Notes under the pieces: generated by a model | Database searches by the model: none | Told to the model about the DNA's origin: nothing | What the model saw: only the letters and a program-made list of their open reading frames with translations | Shown: positions 8,901 through 19,100 of the stretch, one piece after another | Layout: each line of letters starts with the position of its first letter | Numbering within the stretch: the first letter of the stretch is position 1 | From: a virus | Virus record (IMG/VR): IMGVR_UViG_3300046820_000298 | Span: 1-64,000 of that record | Length of the DNA: 64,000 nucleotides | Reading direction: 5' to 3' (one strand) | Made by a program: the position numbers and the translations under genes

Positions 8901-11900
8901 GTACAAAGACTTCATCTGACTACCACTTAGATTTACTTCTGCACCTTTGATACCTGCATTGTAAGTATAAATAGTACCGTCTTGCACGTTAGCCATCATG
9001 TTCTTCTTAATCTGACGGTTAAGAGTAACAACTGGGTTATCCTTCATCTCCGGCATAGTCTGAGGTTTTCTCAATCCTCTAGACTCGTTGATGTTAACTA
9101 CTACTTTATCAAACTCTCCAGGTCTACCTGTTACAGTGTGTACATTTCTCTTAGCTAACTTCTTACCTGATACAAAGTTTACAACATGGACTGGATCCAT
9201 ACCTGCATATACTCCTTCAGCTTCCATTCTCTGACGTAAGTCTTCTAGCTTAGGGAAGTCTTTAGTGTAAGATTTAAGAAGTACAGAGTAAGAGTTCTTT
9301 TCTGATATCGGGGTCATAGAGTTCCCAACTAACTGAAGTTTTTCAAAGTAAGTCTTTGTAGGATATACAGGGACTGCATCTCCGGCTTTGTATCCCTTAG
9401 GTACAAATCCTTGTTGATACACAAACTCTCCAGTCTGCTTGTAGCTCTTATAGGCCATCTCATCTTCCTTAGTCCACTTGCCTTCACCCTGCATCAAACT
9501 TCTATGCATTTCAAGACTGATAAATGCTTGAGCATCAGTAGAGTCGAACTTACCTGGACGGTAAGCATTAGCTATAGCTACAGCTTGGTCTAACGGTACT
9601 CCAGAAGCAACTAGTCCATCTCTCATATTATCTGCAGCTTTGTTTGCTCTCTCTGTTTGCTCAGGAGTAGCATTAAGCTTAAGGTCAGCAAGAGTGATCT
9701 CGTTATAGTTATCCATCATACCATAAGCCTCACCTGGCATCCAGTCTACTGAGCCTACGTTATCAGACTTAAGTGCATATTTAGCACCCGGAGAAGTCAA
9801 GTGACCCATACGTTTGTAGAAGTCTACAAGATCTTTTGAGTAAGCTCTAGATCCACGGAACAGTTTAACCATCTCGTTTCTCATAAGAGTTTCTTCAAAC
9901 ACAAATCCTTCAAGCATCTCATCTATCTTTAGAGCAGGCATACTTACGTTATCTATCCTGTCTAGATGAGTCTCATTATTTGTAGTTTTCTCTGACAATA
10001 TCTGCTTAAGTTTAGCAGCCTGATTCTTCATATAAGTATCAAGCTTACTAACCATTGCATCTAATCTACTGTCTATATCTTGTTGTTCTTCTTTAGACAG
10101 CTCTCCTTTTACATACTTATCTATTACTGTGCTTATAGAAGTTTTATCTATTACACCTTGAGCAGCTTTAGTAAGAGTTTGGTCTGTTACAATCTGCTGC
10201 CCATTCTCATCAAGAGCAGTGAATTGAAAGAACTTAGAATTAAAGGCTCTCCCTAAGAAGTTACCATCTTTATCTATAGTTACTCCAGTCTTTGGGTCGT
10301 TGTGATATCCATCTACTAACAGACTTCTATCTCCACTCTTCTCGGCAGCAACGACTACTCTTCTAGCCTCAGCCATACGTAAGAAGTCTTGTACAATCTG
10401 AGCTTTAATCAACTCAGCTTTACTAGTATTTTGTCTAATCTTAGTAGAAATCTTGCTAAGTCTAGGAACATTCAGTGCTGTAAACTTATCTCTATCAGCC
10501 TGTACAGATGCAAAGATTTTAGTAGTATCTGTTCTTCCTGAGTTAATCCATGCATTAAGACGTACTACATACGAATCTATCTTAGACATATCTCCGTAAG
10601 TTGTAGCATCTTCATAGTCGGCTTCTTTAATAGCATCCAAGTCCTCTAGTCTAAACTCTTTGAAGAACTCTTCATTCTGTAGAGCTCTAAACAAAATAGA
10701 CTGGAACTTAGCATTTCCGTAAGCCCCAATGAATGGGTCTTGCATGTATTTTTCAATGAATGCAGCTTTATTAGTCTTAAGGTCATTCACAATCTCTTGC
10801 ATGTGAGACTGTGTATTAGTAGCATAAACCTGAGCTCCATTTGCAGATACGTGACTTTCCCCAGCTATACTTAGTACAGGGGCAAAGTATTCTGCAAGTT
10901 TTAAAGCTACTGACTTCTTATCAACTATGAAGTTATTATTGTTTGCAGGTTTTGTACCACCTGATAAAATACCGTTAGCTAATTTGAAATCTGCAATACC
11001 TATCATCAAAGAGAACATCTCATTTTGCAATGTTTTTGCAGCAGCCTGCCCTTTAACCTTTCTAGTTCCATTTTCATCTGAAACAAAAAAGCCATTGCTA
11101 ACAATCTTGTGAATGTTATCGTAAGTATCTTGGATGTTTACATTATCCCCAACATTCAATCCCATAGACCACATCAAGTCTCCTAGTGCTTTAACAATAG
11201 GGTTAGTCACACCAGGTTCCATAGGTATATCACCAATAGGCCTTTTAGGCATAACACTTTCTAGAGCTTTAAATGCTTTTACAATCTCATCAACTCTAGA
11301 GTCAAGCCTTGTATAAGTAAGAGTAGGCTCCTCTCCTTCTTTTTCTAAAAGCTGTGGTTTGTACAGACCTCTTGAGGTAGTATCGTCAGTAGCAATTACG
11401 GCATTTCTCCAAGAGTCTACTAACTTCTCAGCTTTACCTTTTCTATTAGGATTAAAGATATCTACCTTAAGTTTATTATTAGCCTCTGAGTTACTCTTCA
11501 TGAGTACAAACTCAGTAGTAGCAAGAGCAAATGCATTATACAACATTGCTTTTTGAGGAGCATCTAATCCTTTTACGAACTCAAGTACAGGGTTAATAAT
11601 ATTTGGTTTGTAAATAGCTGCATTCTCGAGAGCAGCCATCATGTCACTGAACTTTTGTTTTCCAGTAAACACTTCTAGTAACTCTCTGTATACAACCTCT
11701 CTGTCTAGATAAGTATTTACACCAAACTTATTTACCTGTACATTTCCATTGGCATCTGGTAGGCTACTCTTAATAGTAGATAGTAGTTCTTTTACCTTAC
11801 CTGTAAGTCTCTTAGCTGGGCTTGTACCTAGCTCACTCTTACCATATATCTTTTCTATCACTCCGTCAATTGCTTCTAGTTCCTGCTCAATAGCATCCTG

Positions 11901-13133
11901 CTCATCAGTAGGTAATCCTTCATTTTGAAGTTCGTAGGAAGTTTCGTCTTTACCAGTAATTTTAAGTCCGTTATCCTGCAACTTCTCTGCAAGAATATCT
12001 CTCCATCCGTATTTATCAACATTACCAGTAACAGGATTAAGAGTTGTATTCCAAGTCTTATAGATATTAGCACAGATATTTCTCAAAGGGATGTTATCCC
12101 CAAGTGCAGGAGCAGCTCCGTATTTTGCAAATACAGTTTTGATAGTATCTAAATTCTCTTGGCTTTTATTAGCAAGATAAGCAGTTTCAGCAGCAAATAG
12201 CTCCTCTGCTTCAGCAATAGGTAAGCTGCTTCCGTCTTGTTTTTTGTAGAGTCTAGTTAACATTGCATTAGCAATATCTCCTTTATTACCCTCTACTCCC
12301 ATAGCTTTAGATACATTGAAGTTGCTACCTGCAGCTTTCTTAGTATCCATAAAGATTGTATACAGAGTATCTTTAATCTCTGTAAAGTCTTGATCAGTAT
12401 ACTCTGTACGATGCATGTAAGCAACGTCGTGTCCTTGGAACTTCTGTGGGTTTCTGAATACTCCTCTACCTGCCAAGCTCTTACCCATGTTGTTACTCTG
12501 AATCAACGAGTAAGTCTGCTTCAAACTTAGATTATCACTAATCATAGCCTTAATCCAGTTGAACAGATTCTTAAACCACTTAGCCATTTTGCCAAGTAAT
12601 CCTTTACCAGACTCTTCTTCAGTAAGCACATACTCTCTAAACTCCTCAGCCATCTTCTCTTCGAGTACTAGATTACTAGCCTCTTGCTCAGATATATTAG
12701 GGAACTGAGATAGTATGTTAGCTACTTCATCAGCAGTAGGTTCACCAAATTGTTTCTTAGCTTCCTCATACAATCCTTGTCTTTGCTCATCACTAAGCAT
12801 AGTTCTGAAAGTCATGTGGTAAGCTTCGTGGTACTCTGTACCAGATTCAGCTGCAGTCCATAGATGCATACCGGCATTATGTACATACCCGTGTACAAAT
12901 CCATCTCCTACTTGATTAGCAGTATCATAGAACTCCAAAGACATTCCAGGGAATCTCTCTGCCAACCAAGCTTTAGCAGCCGTTTTGTTTATAGTAGCCC
13001 TGATTTTACCAGCATTATTAGCTCGTTCTCTAGCATCCCAGATATAGTAAGCCGAAGCTTTACCGTACTTTTTAGATAGAGCATCAAACTCTTCTTTAAC
13101 TTGTGGATCAGATAGGTTTGGACAAAATGCCAT
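5949..13133 (-). CDS. Virion RNA polymerase, DxDxD type, with N-terminal zincin motif (2394 aa)
   Basis: Residues 1631-1635 are DFDVD in the context VKLMGSDFDVDKLFLM. This is the metal-binding DxDxD of the two-barrel RNA polymerases of crAss-like phages (phi14:2 type, related to eukaryotic RNA-dependent RNA polymerases and YonO). About 2200-2400 residues is the size expected. The stretch AVSNKQLNN shortly downstream also fits that family. The known role is to enter the cell with phage DNA and transcribe early genes. Separately, residues 102-106 are HEAYH, with a downstream EEKMAEEFREY at 158-168, the layout of a gluzincin metallopeptidase (HExxH plus distal Glu). The N-terminal peptidase may cleave the polyprotein; that is inference. 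Start ATG at 13133 follows the 2326-aa gene by 10 nt. Confidence 0.9.
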   Translation of the reverse strand: MAFCPNLSDPQVKEEFDALSKKYGKASAYYIWDARERANNAGKIRATINKTAAKAWLAERFPGMSLEFYDTANQVGDGFVHGYVHNAGMHLWTAAESGTEYHEAYHMTFRTMLSDEQRQGLYEEAKKQFGEPTADEVANILSQFPNISEQEASNLVLEEKMAEEFREYVLTEEESGKGLLGKMAKWFKNLFNWIKAMISDNLSLKQTYSLIQSNNMGKSLAGRGVFRNPQKFQGHDVAYMHRTEYTDQDFTEIKDTLYTIFMDTKKAAGSNFNVSKAMGVEGNKGDIANAMLTRLYKKQDGSSLPIAEAEELFAAETAYLANKSQENLDTIKTVFAKYGAAPALGDNIPLRNICANIYKTWNTTLNPVTGNVDKYGWRDILAEKLQDNGLKITGKDETSYELQNEGLPTDEQDAIEQELEAIDGVIEKIYGKSELGTSPAKRLTGKVKELLSTIKSSLPDANGNVQVNKFGVNTYLDREVVYRELLEVFTGKQKFSDMMAALENAAIYKPNIINPVLEFVKGLDAPQKAMLYNAFALATTEFVLMKSNSEANNKLKVDIFNPNRKGKAEKLVDSWRNAVIATDDTTSRGLYKPQLLEKEGEEPTLTYTRLDSRVDEIVKAFKALESVMPKRPIGDIPMEPGVTNPIVKALGDLMWSMGLNVGDNVNIQDTYDNIHKIVSNGFFVSDENGTRKVKGQAAAKTLQNEMFSLMIGIADFKLANGILSGGTKPANNNNFIVDKKSVALKLAEYFAPVLSIAGESHVSANGAQVYATNTQSHMQEIVNDLKTNKAAFIEKYMQDPFIGAYGNAKFQSILFRALQNEEFFKEFRLEDLDAIKEADYEDATTYGDMSKIDSYVVRLNAWINSGRTDTTKIFASVQADRDKFTALNVPRLSKISTKIRQNTSKAELIKAQIVQDFLRMAEARRVVVAAEKSGDRSLLVDGYHNDPKTGVTIDKDGNFLGRAFNSKFFQFTALDENGQQIVTDQTLTKAAQGVIDKTSISTVIDKYVKGELSKEEQQDIDSRLDAMVSKLDTYMKNQAAKLKQILSEKTTNNETHLDRIDNVSMPALKIDEMLEGFVFEETLMRNEMVKLFRGSRAYSKDLVDFYKRMGHLTSPGAKYALKSDNVGSVDWMPGEAYGMMDNYNEITLADLKLNATPEQTERANKAADNMRDGLVASGVPLDQAVAIANAYRPGKFDSTDAQAFISLEMHRSLMQGEGKWTKEDEMAYKSYKQTGEFVYQQGFVPKGYKAGDAVPVYPTKTYFEKLQLVGNSMTPISEKNSYSVLLKSYTKDFPKLEDLRQRMEAEGVYAGMDPVHVVNFVSGKKLAKRNVHTVTGRPGEFDKVVVNINESRGLRKPQTMPEMKDNPVVTLNRQIKKNMMANVQDGTIYTYNAGIKGAEVNLSGSQMKSLYHAAIEEKLDRDMQDVMQELKISDLTEALGTKDPKIINEAKLEVLKNIRDIIYEQILDGDLHSNYYRALDIELDATGKPRFKVPLDLPIYNKKFESIIMSVMSNRVFKQSVKGYEAVQVAQLGGHGTDNELKFYEVANENGKQRLVHAEIMIREDLARQFGIKPGQSLDEVPEELRRIIGYRIPNQDKASTVILKIKAFLPENYAKSVVVPGQLVKLMGSDFDVDKLFLMFPEVEQDPTSKYGIKKVIPDYQRIATTPGMIQDRNAVSNKQLNNIILDTMEAVMSNPAHFTETLSPLDDTTLKSEVDRVREALPEFDTAQDWNDISTETDALIRNQAGNKLRGIYANIIAGRNVAQHGVVNLNKDFAIKIKGAEGQVTEFTEYRTYTGEGITTDKSGSLFLSASVDAGKDPIQLELNDSVITAPVRALFIAYHPDYNTATCTSLLNQPYVRRLTSILEERYGGNISQLDNAKKIVITEIRTEMAKRKTALGDKTPVETKIADVTVPMDAADLANLSKEDRDLDKQLNYVQNFILFHKAGNKLMDLYKRITPDSMDGLNRIGNIQAYNDRSENFKSAKDQETDTPEPMMFFGPDPNGDVLDQFLGRDSIYGLERGYETLKDNSLLVASYFFPMRTSSAFLTMKERIKKGAGVKRVSSSMHQMIDGNLTFLMLTKQGSPFMRYLNQNYAEAMYSNPNNNIGTRLNSLKQQFPKLAYTKFISNFETEVDPVKKYYGIKFDGSFAFSRSEREGFTATLRAMMFSPQYFLNVNPESIVIKDDVIQDPKLRSEALSIAKLGEQLAMHSFLSNGFRQGAGSYHDIIPVEFFSKPQPVDGGQKKSILEFLHDESDKLENANYFDAGDLLTYMQLFGPMKSEGRPLLERENSRTLNNKTTELTSSKNKPFLVFKNSKTKEIGTFVKIGKKADKFVYARLDSAFVGKTIYSLPDISTSDKLAKAGIAIDALSELMNDTKIPGVRDNDNLLLCNG

Positions 13134-13143
13134 TGTTTATTTT

Positions 13144-16100
13144 TTAACAGTTATTCTCAGTATTTTTTGCTTGCTCTATAAATTTGGCTGCTTCAGATGC
13201 AAGGTCTTGTATATTTTCAGGGTCACTAGGCTCTTGTCCTAATTCTGCTTGAATAGCTTTTGCTTCTTCACTTCCTGCTTTAACTTCATATTTATTAATG
13301 AAACTAGGAATTCCCGTATCAGTATTCGTAGTTATAGTAGTTTTAGGAGCTGTTGTAGGTATTCCCGTAATGTCAAAGATACCACTTGTATCCTCAGCTC
13401 CAGTTATCTGTACAACTTTTTCTTCATCAGAAACTTGTGGTTGGGAAACTTGAGGAGTTGTTTGAACAGCAGTCTTAGAAATTCCTAACAGATTTTCCAT
13501 AAGTTTAATCAGCTTTGGATCTGATTCATGCAATTCTGTAGTTTCACCAAAAGCTTCATCATACACATTGAAGTAATTTCCTTTAGGAGTAGTCTCCATT
13601 CCAGCTTCTGCAAACTCTTCAAATCCTTGGCCTATAACCATTCTATTTTCATCCGTAGCCTGGTATCTTCCAAAAGATACTGCCACTAAAGGCTCATCAG
13701 GTTCTGTAGTTGTAGATTTAATATCTTTAATTTTACCAGTTGCTAAATTATTTAAAGTTGCTTGCACTGTAGTAGCTGGTACTTGAGGTGCAGGGTTTGC
13801 ACCACGTAACTCCTCTCTTACCTCCATAAGAAGTTTAGGGAATTCAGTTCCCCACTTACCCCTATCTTGTGTATGAGTAAGAGTAGCATTACCTGTAGCA
13901 AGAAGTTTAGCTAGAGCATCTGGGTTTTGTTTGAAAGATTCTAATAATCCTTCTTTCATTATTTCACTAGCTTTACTGTCCCATTCATCTACTTTTAAAC
14001 CTTTAACGGATCTACCCATAGATTTAGCCTGAGCTCCGCTGGCACTTTGAAATTTAGCAAACAAATTTTGATCAAATGGTTCTGTAGAGAAATCCATTTT
14101 TCTTGCTTGAAAATATCCCTCTACAGTATTAAAAGGGTAACCATCAATTTTAAATGGTCTTTTAGCAAAGTTACTTAACTCAGCATTTTCTCCTGTACCA
14201 GCATAGATGTTAATCTTAGTTTCTGGTCCGATAGTAGTAGTTGGCTGAGTAGAAGCTGCAGGCTGTCCTAAAGCAGCCAACTCTGCTTTTTTCTTTTCGA
14301 TAAACTTTTTAGCAGATTCAATTTGACCTTCAAGGGATTCTTTCCTTCTAGTTAACTCTATTATATCGTTTCTAGTTAATTGAAGTTTACTTAATTTATC
14401 AATCTCGTTATTTATTTCCTTTTTACGAGTTTCGTCTTTTGTGTTTCTTAACTTTTCATACAATGCACTTAACTCAGGTTGTAAGTTATTATCAAGTCTG
14501 TTATTAACTTTTGGTAACAAATTGTTTTCAATATCTGCTATTCTGTCTACAGCTTCTTGAATTTCTTTTTCTATTACAGCCTTGCTAGTTGTAGTAGGGG
14601 CTGCACTTACAACAGGTTGAATAGGCTTAGTATCAGTAGGCATTACAACTTGCTTAGCTGCTAACTCTCTTTCAGTAGTTACATCTTGCTCTCTAGTACC
14701 TAAGTTAGTAGTCTTAATCCCCACATCAAAGAATGGAGATTTCTGTGAGTTAACTTCTACGTCAACTCCTAAGATAGCCTTAGTTCCTTTTCCTTCTGTT
14801 CTCTCTTCAAGTATTTCATTCTCAGAAGTCAAGTATTGGAAATAAGAATCATAAACCTGTCCAGTAATTGGTGATGTATATGCTTCTTTAGTCTTAAGCA
14901 AGTTTTTATCAACTTGGAATTTCTTAAGCATTATAGCTTCTTTGAACTCATTAGCTAAGTTAGCTCCTACTGATTTTCTTACAGAGTCATCTTTAGTAGC
15001 TGTTAGTAGGCCTTTAAATCCTTCTTTATTTGTACCAAGTTCTACAAAAGAGAACATAGGGGTGCCACCAGCTAGAGCTACTTTCATATTAGCAGCATTC
15101 ATTCTAACTAGTGAGTTAGCACTTGGGGAGAAGAATGTTATAAGCTCTGTACCGTTAGCAAGAGTCTCAACAAGCATAAACGATTTAGCTGTTTCTACAT
15201 CAGAGAACTCTCTCTCCATCTCACCGTTAATCTCAGTGAATACTTGGCTACCAAGATCTGGATCTACTGAGTCGTTAAGAAGGAGGTTAGTTCCTACAAT
15301 CTGTGAAAACTGGTTAAGGCTAGGTACTTCAGCTTCAATTTTAGCAAGAGCAGCTGTTCTTCCAGCCTCAGTCATGTTTCTTGTAGAAGCCATTACAACT
15401 CTTGGAGCTCCGTTAGGATCAATAACTATTATTCCTACCTGTCCTAATGTAGCATTATTAGCATCTGCAGCAAGAACTGTATCTACTAGGTTAGGTATGT
15501 TACTATCTCCAGCAGTAGCTAATTTAAAGCTTGTCTGGAAATTCTGAATACCAACAAATACAACAGCTGGTGTCTCCCCAGTATTTACTAAAGTAGATGC
15601 AGGGTAGAAGAAGCTAAATCTTTTTTGTAGACCAGTTTGTTTATCCTCGGCAAATACAATAGCATTAGAATAATTGGTACTATCGTACACCTTTCCAGCA
15701 GACATAGCTACTGGAGTAAGACCCTTCTTATAAAGGTCATAGATATCTTTTCTCATAGCCCCTTGCTCACCTGGATTATTTCCAGGAGCAAATGCCTGAA
15801 GTACACCTACAGCTTGTTCTTCACCAGCTTGATCTTTAACATACATAAAAATTGGAACAGTCATCCATTCCTCTCCTGCAGTAGGAGTTTGAGTTGCCCA
15901 CCAGTCAGTATCTTCTCTAACTTCGAATCTAACTTCTGTACCTTCTGTTGCAATGAACGGGCTAGAGGCAAGAGCAGGGTTAACTATAATTGGAACTTGC
16001 CCTACAGTTTGACTTCTGTTATTACTAGGTATAGAGGCTCCTTCTTCTGACACCAGAACCTTACCCTCCATACGAGTTTTCTCTCCTTTAGCAAGTCTAA

Positions 16101-19100
16101 CATCTAGTTGACCAGCTGTAGTCACAGTAATAGGTTGTGCAGCTACTACAGGTTGTGTGGTAGCTTGAGCTTTCTTTTTCTCCTCTTCTAGTTTACGAAG
16201 CTTCTCAGCTTCTTCTCTTTGCTGTCTAAGTTGCTTGGCTTGCTCCTCAGTTAAGATGCCATCCAACCCTTGCGTCGAAGTTCCTTCTCTAGGAGTGATA
16301 TCCTTTCCTTCAGGCTCTTGCCCTTCAGAAGAGATACCAGCTCCTTCGGCAGCGTCACGGTCTTGACGTAATTTCTCAAGTTCTCTTGCTTCATTGATGC
16401 TATTTATTTTGTTTGTACGTTTGGTAATCTTAGACTTAATAACTCCAATCTTTTTATTAACCTCTTTCAAAGATACTGTAGCAGCTGCTACATCTTGCCC
16501 TTCTCCGTATTTACCGTCTATGATATCCTGGTATCCTTTGGCAGCTTTATCAAGTGGTACAAGTTCATCTTCAAACTTTTTAATTTCTTCTTCAAGGCCA
16601 ACTTTAATTAAGTCTTCTTCAGATGGGGATAAAACATTTTCTACTTCAGCTGTAGTCTCAGTAGTGCCTAGAGCATCTTGTCTCTTAGCCTGCTTTCTTT
16701 CACGAAGAGTCTTAATCTTACTATTAAGTAGTTGAGTAATTCTCTTTTTAATAGCTCTTAATTCTTTGGTTTGAGGATCCTGGTCAAACTCTTTTTTAGT
16801 AAATCCAGCTTCCTTAGCTATCTGTTCTTCTATAGTTATAATCTGATTAACTTCTTCTAAATCAGATTTAAGAGTTTCAATCTGAGCACGGAGCTGATCA
16901 TCAGTTAGACCTGCAGTCTTGCTAAGATTGTTTTTAGCAAGCTCTCTCTCCGTCTCTGTAGATTCGTTATTCTCTTCAAACTTTTCTCTTACTGCTGCAT
17001 CTTCTTTTATAGCTTGAATCCTTGGTTCAAGTTGCTCTTTAGCTTCAGCCAATGGAATAGACTGGTCAGCTCTTATAGATGCAGCTTGCAACAGAGTCAT
17101 ATAAGCAAGACCTTCTGCAATTGCATTTTCTCTTTCAGTAACTTCTGGATTAGCAGAGTCTGCTATATCTACTGACTTCCAAGTGACTACATTACCTGTA
17201 GCCATATCAGTTACTTTAACTCCTACAATAGTTCCTAGCTCATCTCTAATTAAAGCATCAACTGGGTCGACTTCTAGGTTTGAATAGGTTCTTCCATCGA
17301 TAGTAAAGCTACTACCGTCAGAACTAACCATTATCTCCCCAAATGTTCTAGCTTCTATATCACTAAGAACTTCTTCGTATGAAGCAGTGGTTGCTGCAGT
17401 AGTAGCTGCATCCGGAGCTTCAAACCCAATATTTTTCTGGAAGTTTTTTTCAGCTTCTAGTTCATCTAGCCTTTTCTTATATCTTTTGTAAGCAGATTCT
17501 TCAATTGGAGATAGCTTCTCAGGATCAATGGCATCGAAATCTTCTTTGCTCATATTTCTGTATCCTGCTATAACTGCATCTTCTTTAGCAATAAGCTCTT
17601 CTCTCTTAACTATAGCTGCAGCAATATCCTCAGGATCTGCATTCTTAGGGAATGAGTTGTTAAGCTCTTCTACAGATTCAGAGTTGGCAACAGCTGCTTG
17701 AGCCTGTTGTTTATTTTTGTACTTATCATCTTGCTTTCTTTTAGCTACTTCAGCTTCTACAAGGAGAGCAATATCCTCTGGCTTGTCTCTTAGAGCTTGG
17801 TAACTTTGAACAGCACTTTGTCTATCCCCAATTAACTGACCTAGTTCTTGAATTTTTTTCTGAAACTGTCTTCCGTCTTCTGGGTTTAAAACACTTTTAG
17901 CTTTAAATATCTCATTAAGTTTCTCATAAAGCTTGGCATTCGGAGTAGTAGTTACCCCACTTGTAATAGATATCTCCCCTTTATCATCAACCTTTACATT
18001 ACCAGTTTTAACTATGTACTCAAAGTCTTCCTCTGGTATTGCAGATAATGCAGGGGCTAGATCACGAAGCTCTTGGTAAGTTTGCTTAATCAAATCATCG
18101 TGTGTATCCACATGTTCTAGTCTATTAAGCAGAACATTAGCATACATAGTTTTGATTGAAGTTTCTAGAGCTTTTGATTTCTTTAACTCTTCACTCTCAA
18201 ATGAATCTAGTATTCTACCGAACATTCCCATTGATGGGTTATGTGCTCTTAGTATATCTTGAACTTGCTCTTGTCTCTTAACACTTCTCTCCATCTTTGA
18301 CTTAACGTCATCGATAAGCTCTCCTTGCTCCATACCAGTTTGCTCTTTAAGAGTCCTGTTAGCTTCGTAGCCCCATCTCTTCTTAAACTCAGTTTCATCT
18401 AGTTGCTTAAGATCGTCCATCATCTCCATTGCATAGTCAAGAGCTCCAACCTTTCTGTATTGGTTAGCTACACTAGAAATAATCTTTCTACGAGCAATCT
18501 CAGCATCTTTAAAGTTGCCAGCATTGTTAGCTTCGGTCATCTCTTTTGCTAAAGCAATATTCCTATCGGATTGCTCCATGTTTTCTAAGACTTTACCGAA
18601 TGCTTCAGAGTTCATTATATCAAGAGCCTTCTTAGTATTTGCATCTTTCTGTTTAGCAAACTTACTATCAGCTCCACCAAGTCTAGAGATAGTACCTGTA
18701 CCACCACCGACTAAAGCTCCAATAAGGATACTTTCAAGTCCTTCTTTAGTCCCGATAGATTTAGATAAGCCGTTAGTAAAGGCTTCTACCATATCTCCAG
18801 TTCCATCAGCAAACTTATCTGAGTAGTAATCTTTAGAAGTTTCAGCTGTTACAAACTGTCCAGCTTCTTGAAAACCTTCAGATAATGAATTTTTTATAGG
18901 GGCACCGAATATTCTATTAGACTTAGCAAATGCTTTAGCCATTCCTTTCTCTGGAATATCTTCTACCCATTTACCTGCTACTTTCTTGATATCATACATT
19001 TGAGATTCAGCTACTGGCTTAATCCCTTTAAACATCTTAGCAAAGCTTATTGCATTTGTACCAGCAAGAAGTGGAAGGTTAACTCCAAAAGTTAAGTTAC

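Noticed and set aside
14942-15547. Plus-strand frame of 201 codons
   Set aside because: Antisense shadow of the 2326-aa gene; Ser/Leu/Pro-rich composition and no start signal.
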